DNA of 19,976 nt from Crocinitomicaceae bacterium (GTDB lineage: Bacteria > Bacteroidota > Bacteroidia > Flavobacteriales_D > Crocinitomicaceae). The position numbers were made by a program, and so were the translations under genes. This document shows, piece after piece, positions 5,989-14,258 of the stretch. The stretch lies in assembly GCA_011522905.1 (NCBI GenBank), contig WTIB01000129.1:1-19976 (forward strand). Direction: 5' to 3'. How positions within the stretch are numbered: position 1 is the first letter of the stretch; each line of letters begins with the position of its first letter. The notes below the pieces were generated by a model, which was not told the origin of the DNA, did not search any database, and saw only the letters and a list, made by a program, of their open reading frames with translations.

Positions 5989-6030
5989 ACAGGAAAGGCA
6001 CCGCAAAATGCGGGTGCCTTGTCCTGTTTT
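5989..6030 (+). terminator. Attenuator-like hairpin between rplL and rpoB
   Basis: A long stem is formed by ACAGGA (5989-5994) with TCCTGT (6022-6027) and AAGGCACC (5995-6002) with GGTGCCTT (6013-6020), with a single bulged G at 6021. A further 2-3 bp may form near the loop. Only four T residues follow (6027-6030), then AAAC, so termination is probably partial. E. coli has a partial terminator and processing site at the same junction. The hairpin is clear; partial termination is inferred. Confidence 0.7.
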
Positions 6031-6082
6031 AAACGGTCTTCTGTTAAAGGTAGGCTCAATCACTAACTAAAAACATAAATCC

Positions 6083-9000
6083 TTGGCAACATCAAATAAT
6101 TCAACCCGAATTAATTTTGCATCGAGCAAAAATCAATTTGATTATCCGGATTTCTTAGAAATCCAATTAAAATCTTTTAGGGAATTTTTCCAGTTGGAAA
6201 CAACACCTGAAAATCGTGAGAGTGAAGGACTATTTAAGGTTTTCGCTGAAAATTTTCCAATTACTGATACCCGAAACCAATTCGTTTTGGAATTTTTGGA
6301 CTATTTCATCGATCCACCAAGATATTCCATAGAAGAGTGTATTGAGAGAGGTTTAACTTATAGCGTACCTCTGAAGGCGAAATTGAAGCTGTATTGTACT
6401 GATCCAGAACACGAAGATTTTGAAACAATAGTTCAAGATGTTTACTTGGGTACTATTCCGTACATGACCCCAAAAGGTTCTTTTGTGGTGAATGGAGCGG
6501 AGCGGGTTATTGTATCCCAACTGCACAGATCTCCGGGGGTATTCTTTGGACAGTCACGACACGCAAATGGAACAAAGCTATATTCAGCAAGAATTATTCC
6601 TTTCAAAGGATCGTGGATAGAATTTGCAACGGATATTAACAATGTCATGTATGCATACATTGACAGAAAGAAAAAATTGCCTGTTACAACCTTATTTAGG
6701 GCTATTGGTTATGAAACCGATAAAGACGTTCTAGATATATTTGGTTTAGCAGATGAGGTTAAGGTGAACAAAACCAACCTCAAAAAACTTGTAGGTAGAA
6801 AATTAGCTGCAAGAGTATTAAAAACATGGATTGAAGACTTCGTTGATGAAGATACAGGTGAGGTTGTATCTATCGAAAGAAATGAGGTTATTTTTGATCG
6901 TGAATTGGTAATTACTGAAGAGCATCTTGAGGCTATAATGGAGTCTGGTGCGAAATCAGTTACATTGCACAAAGAGGATATCAATAGTGCGGATTACACC
7001 ATAATTTATAACACGCTTCAAAAAGATATTTCAAATTCTCAAAAAGAAGCAGTAGAGCACATCTACAGACAATTGAGAAATGCAGATCCCCCCGATTACG
7101 AAACAGCAAAAGGTGTTTTTGAAAAATTATTCTTTTCGGATACGCGTTATGACTTAGGGGAAGTAGGACGTTTCCGTTTGAACAAAAAATTAGGTATCGA
7201 TCAGTCTGAAGAGTCAAGAGTTTTGACAAAAGATGACATGATTTTGATCATCAAATACCTTATTGAGTTGATAAACTCAAAAGCAGATGTAGATGATATT
7301 GATCACTTATCAAATCGTCGTGTTAGAACCGTAGGAGAGCAATTGTATTCGCAGTTCGGTGTTGGTTTGGCAAGAATGGCAAGAACCATTAGAGAAAGAA
7401 TGAATGTTAGGGATAATGAAGTATTTACTCCAATTGATTTGATCAATGCGAAAACTTTATCTTCTGTAATCAATTCCTTCTTTGGAACAAACCAGTTGTC
7501 TCAATTTATGGATCAAACGAATCCACTATCTGAGGTAACCCACAAAAGAAGATTATCAGCACTTGGACCTGGAGGTTTATCTAGAGAAAGAGCTGGTTTT
7601 GAGGTAAGGGATGTTCATTACACGCATTATGGAAGGTTGTGTACAATTGAGACACCTGAAGGACCAAACATTGGTTTGATTTCTTCTCTTTGTGTATTTG
7701 CCAAGGTAAATAAACTAGGATTTATAGAAACTCCATACAGGGAAGTTGAAAAAGGAATTGTTCAATACAAGAAAGACCCAATATACTTAGCTGCTGAAGA
7801 AGAGGATTCGAAAACGATTGCTCAGGCAAATGCTCAGGTTGATGATAAAGGAAACTTCCTTTCTGATGTTGTTAAAGCAAGATTTGAAGGTGACTTCCCA
7901 GTAGTAGAGCCAGGAAAGCTCAATTTAATGGATGTTGGTGCCAACCAAATTGCGTCTATTGCGGCATCTTCAATTCCATTCTTGGAGCATGATGATGCCA
8001 ACAGGGCATTGATGGGATCCAATATGCAGCGTCAAGCAGTTCCATTATTGAAACCAAATTCACCAATCGTGGGAACGGGAATCGAACAGCTTGTTGCCGA
8101 AGATTCACGTGTATTGATCAATGCTGAAGGTTCAGGTATTGTGGAGTATGTTGATGCGAACGAAATTGTAATCCGATACGATTGGAATTCGGAAGATAAA
8201 TTAGTGAGCTTTGAAAGTGAAGTCACAAAGTATTCATTGACTAAATTCATGAAAACGAATCAGAGTACTTGTATCAATCTAAAGCCAATTGTTGAAAAAG
8301 GGGATAAGGTTGTTGAAGGACAAGTTCTTTGTGAAGGATATGCCACTCAGAAAGGAGAATTGGCTCTAGGTCAAAATTTAAAGGTTGCTTTCATGCCATG
8401 GAAGGGATACAACTTTGAGGATGCCATTGTAATCTCTGAAAAAGTGGTTCGTGATGATGTATTTACCTCAATTCATATCGATGAGTATTCATTGGATGTC
8501 AGAGATACGAAAAGAGGAATGGAAGAACTCACTGCGGATATCCCTAATGTGAGTGAAGAAGCGACAAAAGACTTAGATGAGAATGGTTTAATTAGAGTGG
8601 GAGCTGAAATTAAAGAAGGCGATATTCTTATTGGTAAGATCACACCTAAAGGTGAAACTGATCCATCTCCTGAAGAAAAACTTCTTCGAGCGATATTTGG
8701 AGATAAAGCAGGTGATGTTAAGGATGCTTCATTAAAAGCTGGCCCTTCTCTTAGAGGTGTTGTTATTGAGAAAAAATTATTCTCAAGAGCCGTAAAAGAT
8801 CGTAAGTCTAAATCACAGGACAAACCATTACTTGAGACGATCGATAAAGAGTATGAAAGTGATTTGGCTTCTTTGAAGTCTAAGCTCGCTGAAAAACTTA
8901 TCAAAATTGTTGGAGATAAAAAATCAGCAGGTGTATTCAATAACTTCAAAGAAGAATTGATCAAGAAAGGGACTAAGTTTTCTGCGAAATCATTGACTTC

Positions 9001-9892
9001 ATTAGATTATTCAATTGTAAATCCATTGAATTGGACAGCAGATGAAAAAACGAATCAATTGATTAGTCGTGTGATACACAATTACAATATCAAGGCAAAT
9101 GACCTATTAGGTAATTATAAGCGTCGAAAATTCCATATATCAGTTGGAGATGAATTGCCAGCAGGAATCATCAAGATGGCTAAGGTTTATGTTGCTAAGA
9201 AAAGAAAACTGAAGGTTGGAGATAAGATGGCAGGACGTCACGGAAACAAAGGTATTGTTGCCAATATTGTTCGCCAAGAGGATATGCCTTTCTTAGAGGA
9301 CGGAACTCCCGTGGATATCGTTCTTAATCCATTAGGTGTACCTTCTCGAATGAACCTTGGACAGATATACGAAACTGTTCTTGGTTGGGCTGGTGAAAAA
9401 TTAGGCATGAAGTTTTCTACTCCAATTTTTGATGGAGCAACTCCTGAGCAAATCAATGAGTGGACAGATAAGGCTGGCGTTCCAACTTCCGGTAAAACTT
9501 ATTTATATGACGGAGGAACGGGTGAAAGATTCCATCAACCAGCGACGGTTGGGGTAATCTACATGCTGAAATTATCACATATGGTTGATGATAAGATGCA
9601 TGCTAGGTCAATAGGACCTTATTCACTTATCACCCAGCAGCCTCTTGGAGGTAAAGCTCAGTTTGGTGGTCAAAGATTTGGAGAGATGGAGGTATGGGCA
9701 CTAGAAGCCTTTGGTGCATCGAATATTCTTCAGGAAATATTGACCGTTAAGTCAGATGATGTAATGGGTAGAGCTAAGGCATATGAATCTATTGTGAAGG
9801 GAGACAATATTGGAGAACCAGGAATTCCTGAGTCATTCAATGTATTGCTTCACGAATTAAGAGGTTTATGCCTTAATGTAACAATGGATTAA
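6083..9892 (+). CDS. rpoB: DNA-directed RNA polymerase subunit beta
   Basis: The 1269-residue protein is normal for Bacteroidetes beta subunits, the catalytic partner of beta-prime. Landmarks include the rifampicin cluster I (QLSQFMDQTNPLSE, then H487, R490, S492, all wild type), the fork/active-site region GYNFEDA with E779 and D780, and KVGDKMAGRHGNKGI near the C-terminal third. The end is the conserved SFNVLLHELRGL. The start is TTG at 6083; a stop at 6068-6070 and only four codons lie upstream in frame, and no ATG occurs before the conserved NFASSKNQFDYPDF. T521 replaces the proline of the nearly invariant CPIETPEGPN motif. The gene lies 110 nt after rplL, beyond a hairpin, and 31 nt before rpoC, with which it is surely co-transcribed. 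Confidence 0.98.
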   Translation: MATSNNSTRINFASSKNQFDYPDFLEIQLKSFREFFQLETTPENRESEGLFKVFAENFPITDTRNQFVLEFLDYFIDPPRYSIEECIERGLTYSVPLKAKLKLYCTDPEHEDFETIVQDVYLGTIPYMTPKGSFVVNGAERVIVSQLHRSPGVFFGQSRHANGTKLYSARIIPFKGSWIEFATDINNVMYAYIDRKKKLPVTTLFRAIGYETDKDVLDIFGLADEVKVNKTNLKKLVGRKLAARVLKTWIEDFVDEDTGEVVSIERNEVIFDRELVITEEHLEAIMESGAKSVTLHKEDINSADYTIIYNTLQKDISNSQKEAVEHIYRQLRNADPPDYETAKGVFEKLFFSDTRYDLGEVGRFRLNKKLGIDQSEESRVLTKDDMILIIKYLIELINSKADVDDIDHLSNRRVRTVGEQLYSQFGVGLARMARTIRERMNVRDNEVFTPIDLINAKTLSSVINSFFGTNQLSQFMDQTNPLSEVTHKRRLSALGPGGLSRERAGFEVRDVHYTHYGRLCTIETPEGPNIGLISSLCVFAKVNKLGFIETPYREVEKGIVQYKKDPIYLAAEEEDSKTIAQANAQVDDKGNFLSDVVKARFEGDFPVVEPGKLNLMDVGANQIASIAASSIPFLEHDDANRALMGSNMQRQAVPLLKPNSPIVGTGIEQLVAEDSRVLINAEGSGIVEYVDANEIVIRYDWNSEDKLVSFESEVTKYSLTKFMKTNQSTCINLKPIVEKGDKVVEGQVLCEGYATQKGELALGQNLKVAFMPWKGYNFEDAIVISEKVVRDDVFTSIHIDEYSLDVRDTKRGMEELTADIPNVSEEATKDLDENGLIRVGAEIKEGDILIGKITPKGETDPSPEEKLLRAIFGDKAGDVKDASLKAGPSLRGVVIEKKLFSRAVKDRKSKSQDKPLLETIDKEYESDLASLKSKLAEKLIKIVGDKKSAGVFNNFKEELIKKGTKFSAKSLTSLDYSIVNPLNWTADEKTNQLISRVIHNYNIKANDLLGNYKRRKFHISVGDELPAGIIKMAKVYVAKKRKLKVGDKMAGRHGNKGIVANIVRQEDMPFLEDGTPVDIVLNPLGVPSRMNLGQIYETVLGWAGEKLGMKFSTPIFDGATPEQINEWTDKAGVPTSGKTYLYDGGTGERFHQPATVGVIYMLKLSHMVDDKMHARSIGPYSLITQQPLGGKAQFGGQRFGEMEVWALEAFGASNILQEILTVKSDDVMGRAKAYESIVKGDNIGEPGIPESFNVLLHELRGLCLNVTMD

Positions 9893-9923
9893 TAAAAGAT
9901 TAAAAACGAATTATCTATATAAA

Positions 9924-12900
9924 ATGGCTTTCAAAAAAGAAACACCAAAAAAACAAAGTAGCTTTAATAAAATCACAATTTCATTGTCTTCACCAGAAAT
10001 TATTCTGGAGAATTCAAGTGGTGAGGTTTTAAAGCCGGAAACCATTAATTATCGAACATACAAGCCTGAAAGAGATGGTTTGTTTTGTGAAAGGATTTTT
10101 GGACCTGTAAAGGATTACGAATGTCACTGTGGTAAGTACAAAAGAATTCGCTACAAGGGAATTGTTTGTGATCGTTGTGGAGTTGAGGTTACGGAGAAGA
10201 AAGTACGTCGTGAAAGAATGGGACATATTTCATTGGTTGTTCCGGTTGCTCATATTTGGTACTTTAGATCTTTACCTAACAAAATAGGTTATTTATTAGG
10301 TCTTCCTACTAAAAAGCTAGATCAAATCATTTATTACGAAAGGTATGTTGTAATTCAAGCTGGTGCGGCAACTGAATTGCCAGAGAAGGAATTGCAAAAA
10401 ATGGATTTCTTAACTGAAGAAGAGTATTTGGATATTTTAGATGCGCTTCCAAAAGAGAACCAATATTTAGAAGATTCTGATCCTAATAAGTTCATTGCCA
10501 AGATGGGAGCTGAAGCCATCAATGACTTACTAGCATCGTTAAACTTGGAGGAATTATCATATTCTTTAAGAGATTTAGCCGAAAATGAAACTTCAGTTCA
10601 AAGAAAGAATGAGGCTCTGAAAAGACTTCAGGTTGTAGAAGCAATGAAAGATTCTCAATCTAGAATTGAAAATAGACCAGAATGGATGATTGTAAAGGTT
10701 GTTCCGGTAATTCCACCAGAATTAAGACCTCTTGTTCCACTTGATGGAGGACGTTTTGCAACTTCTGATTTAAATGACTTATACCGAAGGGTGATTATTA
10801 GAAATAATCGATTGAAAAGATTAATTGAAATTAAGGCTCCAGAGGTGATTCTTCGAAACGAAAAAAGAATGCTACAAGAATCTGTAGATTCTCTTTTTGA
10901 TAACTCTAGAAAGTCAAGTGCTGTTAAAACAGAATCCAATAGAGCATTAAAATCTTTATCAGATTCTCTAAAAGGAAAGCAAGGTCGATTCAGACAAAAT
11001 CTTTTGGGTAAAAGGGTTGATTATTCTGCACGTTCAGTAATTGTTGTAGGACCAAACCTAAAGCTACATGAATGTGGTTTACCAAAGGATATGGCAGCTG
11101 AATTATACAAGCCTTTCATTATCCGTAAGATGATTGAAAGAGGAATTGTTAAAACGGTAAAATCTGCTAAGAAAATTGTAGACAAGAAAGAGCCAGTTGT
11201 TTGGGATATTTTAGAAAATGTTTTGAAAGGACACCCTGTTCTTTTAAACCGGGCACCGACGCTTCACAGATTGGGTATCCAAGCATTTCAGCCAAAGCTT
11301 ATTGAGGGGAAAGCGATACGATTACACCCACTTGTTACTACTGCATTTAATGCGGATTTTGATGGTGACCAGATGGCGGTACACGTTCCACTTGGAAACG
11401 CGGCTATTCTAGAAGCACAAATGTTGATGCTTGCTTCACACAATATTTTGAATCCTGCGAATGGTGCTCCTATTGCCGTTCCATCTCAGGATATGGTTTT
11501 AGGGCTGTATTACATTACGAAGAGTAAGAAGTCCATGAAAGATGATGTTGTTAAGGGTGAAGATGGAATTTTCTATTCTCCTAAAGAAGTCATTATTGCT
11601 TACAATGAAGGAAAACTTGATTTGCATGCACAAATTAAGGTTAAAACTTATGACTTAAATCATCTTGGAGAACCTGAATTAAAATTGATTGAAACTTCTT
11701 GTGGACGTGTCATTTTTAATGAAAAGGTACCGCAAGAGGTTGGATACATCAATGATGTACTTACCAAAAAAGCACTTAGAGATATTATTGGTAAGGTATT
11801 AAAGGTTTGTGGAACCTCAAGAACAGCTCTTTTCTTAGATGAAATTAAAGGTTTAGGGTACACAATGGCCTTCAAAGGAGGATTGTCCTTTAATCTTGAT
11901 GACATTATTATACCTAAAGAAAAAGAGACTCTTGTAAATAAAGCAGAAGGGCAGGTGAGAGAGGTCATGGATAATTACAATATGGGTCTGATTACCAATA
12001 ATGAGAGATACAATCAAATCATTGATATCTGGACACATACAAACTCAAGATTGACACATACTTTAATGGATCAGTTGAAAACTGATAGACAAGGATTCAA
12101 CTCAATATATATGATGTTTGATTCAGGAGCAAGGGGATCTAAAGAGCAAATTCGTCAGCTTTCAGGAATGAGGGGATTAATGGCGAAACCTCAAAAATCC
12201 GGTGCTTCTGTTCAGGAAATTATTGAAAATCCGATTCTTTCAAACTTTAAGGAAGGATTATCTATTCTAGAGTACTTTATTTCTACTCACGGTGCTCGTA
12301 AAGGTCTTGCAGATACCGCCCTTAAAACTGCGGATGCAGGTTACTTAACACGTCGTTTAGTAGATGTTGCTCAGGATGTTGTCATTAATTCTGAAGATTG
12401 CGGAACACTTAGAGGTATCGTAGCTACTGCGTTGAAGAAAAATGATGAGGTTGTAGAACCATTGTATGATCGAATATTGGGAAGAACTTCTGTTCATGAT
12501 ATTTACATGCCGGAATCTGACAATCTTATTGTTGCAGCAGGTGAGTTGATTTCTGAAGATATTGCAAAGCAAATTGAGGATGCCGAAATAGAAGAGGTTG
12601 AAATACGCTCTGTATTGACATGTGAAATGAGAAGAGGTGTTTGTGCGAAATGTTACGGAAGAAACCTTTCGAATCACAGACTTGCTCAGCGAGGAGACGC
12701 GGTAGGTGTAGTTGCTGCTCAGTCAATTGGAGAGCCGGGAACTCAGCTTACACTTCGTACTTTCCACGTTGGGGGTACAGCATCGAACATTGCTGATGTA
12801 TCAGATATTAAAGCAAAAGGAAATGGTTATCTTGAAATAGATGAACTTCGAACAATAGAAAGAGTAGAGGATGGTGAGAAGAAAATCATTGTTGTTGGTC

Positions 12901-14213
12901 GATCAGGAGAACTTAAGATCACTGATGAGAAAACCGGAATCGTTATAATGAATACAAATATCCCATACGGGTCAGAGCTCTTGGTTAAAAACAAAACCAA
13001 AATTAAAAAGGGCGATGTGATTTGTAAATGGGATCCTTATAATGCCCTTATTATTTCTGAATTTAAAGGAAAGGTGGCCTTTGAAAATATCATCAAAGGA
13101 ATTACATACAGGGAAGAGGTAGATGAGCAAACTGGATTTACGGAAAAAGTAATCACTGAATTGAAGGATAGAAAAAAACCACCTGCAATTCATATCATTG
13201 ATCCAAAATCTAAGGAAGTTTTATTTGAATATTCCATTCCTGTGAATTCTCACATTTCGGTAAATGAAGGTGATAAAATTGACGAAGGTAAGGTCTTGGT
13301 TAAGATACCAAGAACAGCTGGTAAAACAGGTGATATTACCGGTGGTCTGCCACGTGTAACGGAATTATTTGAGGCAAGAAACCCATCTAATCCTGCGGTA
13401 GTTTCAGAAATTGAAGGTGTCGCTTCATATGGAAATATCAAAAGAGGTAATAGGGAAATCATTATCACACCAAAGGTTGGAAATGATCACAAGTACTTAG
13501 TGCCACTTTCAAAGCATATTCTTGTTCAGCAAAATGACTTTGTTCGTGCAGGTCAACCTCTATCTGATGGTGCAATAACACCAAAAGATATATTGAATAT
13601 CGAAGGACCTACAAAAGTCCAAGAGTACATTGTAAATGAGATTCAAGAGGTATATCGACTTCAAGGGGTAAAAATTAATGACAAACACTTTGAAGTTATT
13701 GTACGACAAATGATGCTTAAGGCAGAAATTATTGATTCTGGTGATACACGTTTCTTGGAAGGTCAGTCTGTTCACAAGGCAGATATCATGGAAGAGAATG
13801 ATGCCTTGTTTGGAATGATGTTGGTGAAAGATGCTGGAGATTCTGAAGAATTGAAGAAAGGACAGCTTGTTTCAGTGCGTAAATTGAGAGATGAGAACTC
13901 AAAACTAAAGAGAGAAGACAAAGCTTTAGTTGATGCACGAGAAGCTCGAGCGGCAACATCGAAGCCAATGCTTCAAGGAATCACGAGAGCATCTCTTCAA
14001 ACGCAGTCGTTTATTTCAGCGGCTTCATTCCAGGAAACAACTAAGGTTCTTAACGAAGCGGCGATTTCAGGAAAAGAAGACCATCTGCTTGGCTTGAAGG
14101 AGAATGTGATTGTTGGACATCTTATTCCTGCAGGTACGGGTGTAAGAAAATTCCAAAAGATGATTGTTGGATCGCAACAAGCATTGGAATCACTAGAGGC
14201 TGAAAAGGAATAA
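9924..14213 (+). CDS. rpoC: DNA-directed RNA polymerase subunit beta-prime
   Basis: The 1429-residue protein is the usual size for Bacteroidetes beta-prime. The N-terminal zinc ribbon has Cys67, Cys69, Cys82 and Cys85 (ECHCGKYKRIRYKGIVCDRC, 66-85). The clamp helices and lid region follow. The catalytic loop NADFDGDQMAVH places the three Mg-binding aspartates at 478, 480 and 482. The bridge helix/trigger-loop region is recognisable in GARGSKEQIRQLSGMRGLMA and FISTHGARKGLADTALKTAD. A second zinc site uses Cys826, Cys900, Cys907 and Cys910. The C-terminal domain binding omega ends in GSQQALESLEAEKE. It is the last gene of the block and is followed by a strong terminator. I see no intein, frameshift or missing key residue. 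Confidence 0.99.
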   Translation: MAFKKETPKKQSSFNKITISLSSPEIILENSSGEVLKPETINYRTYKPERDGLFCERIFGPVKDYECHCGKYKRIRYKGIVCDRCGVEVTEKKVRRERMGHISLVVPVAHIWYFRSLPNKIGYLLGLPTKKLDQIIYYERYVVIQAGAATELPEKELQKMDFLTEEEYLDILDALPKENQYLEDSDPNKFIAKMGAEAINDLLASLNLEELSYSLRDLAENETSVQRKNEALKRLQVVEAMKDSQSRIENRPEWMIVKVVPVIPPELRPLVPLDGGRFATSDLNDLYRRVIIRNNRLKRLIEIKAPEVILRNEKRMLQESVDSLFDNSRKSSAVKTESNRALKSLSDSLKGKQGRFRQNLLGKRVDYSARSVIVVGPNLKLHECGLPKDMAAELYKPFIIRKMIERGIVKTVKSAKKIVDKKEPVVWDILENVLKGHPVLLNRAPTLHRLGIQAFQPKLIEGKAIRLHPLVTTAFNADFDGDQMAVHVPLGNAAILEAQMLMLASHNILNPANGAPIAVPSQDMVLGLYYITKSKKSMKDDVVKGEDGIFYSPKEVIIAYNEGKLDLHAQIKVKTYDLNHLGEPELKLIETSCGRVIFNEKVPQEVGYINDVLTKKALRDIIGKVLKVCGTSRTALFLDEIKGLGYTMAFKGGLSFNLDDIIIPKEKETLVNKAEGQVREVMDNYNMGLITNNERYNQIIDIWTHTNSRLTHTLMDQLKTDRQGFNSIYMMFDSGARGSKEQIRQLSGMRGLMAKPQKSGASVQEIIENPILSNFKEGLSILEYFISTHGARKGLADTALKTADAGYLTRRLVDVAQDVVINSEDCGTLRGIVATALKKNDEVVEPLYDRILGRTSVHDIYMPESDNLIVAAGELISEDIAKQIEDAEIEEVEIRSVLTCEMRRGVCAKCYGRNLSNHRLAQRGDAVGVVAAQSIGEPGTQLTLRTFHVGGTASNIADVSDIKAKGNGYLEIDELRTIERVEDGEKKIIVVGRSGELKITDEKTGIVIMNTNIPYGSELLVKNKTKIKKGDVICKWDPYNALIISEFKGKVAFENIIKGITYREEVDEQTGFTEKVITELKDRKKPPAIHIIDPKSKEVLFEYSIPVNSHISVNEGDKIDEGKVLVKIPRTAGKTGDITGGLPRVTELFEARNPSNPAVVSEIEGVASYGNIKRGNREIIITPKVGNDHKYLVPLSKHILVQQNDFVRAGQPLSDGAITPKDILNIEGPTKVQEYIVNEIQEVYRLQGVKINDKHFEVIVRQMMLKAEIIDSGDTRFLEGQSVHKADIMEENDALFGMMLVKDAGDSEELKKGQLVSVRKLRDENSKLKREDKALVDAREARAATSKPMLQGITRASLQTQSFISAASFQETTKVLNEAAISGKEDHLLGLKENVIVGHLIPAGTGVRKFQKMIVGSQQALESLEAEKE

Positions 14214-14234
14214 TTCTTTACAGATAATAAATAT

Positions 14235-14258
14235 AGGGCGCTTCGGCGCCCTTTTTTT
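14235..14258 (+). terminator. Intrinsic terminator of the rpoBC operon
   Basis: AGGGCGC (14235-14241) pairs perfectly with GCGCCCT (14246-14252) around a TTCG loop closed by C-G, the very stable C(UUCG)G type, followed by seven T residues (14252-14258). It lies 21 nt after the rpoC stop. The recG stop codon on the other strand (14257-14259) overlaps the T-run. Read on the minus strand the stem is followed by TATATTTATT, a poor U-tract, so it may end recG transcripts only weakly. Confidence 0.92.

Noticed and set aside
7502..7600. Rifampicin-resistance changes in cluster I of RpoB.
   Set aside because: The key residues (E. coli D516, H526, R529, S531 and L533 equivalents) are all wild type here.
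8473..8964. A 163-codon open frame on the minus strand inside rpoB.
   Set aside because: It is a Ser/Leu-rich antisense frame of a strongly conserved gene, with no recognisable domain, promoter or partner.
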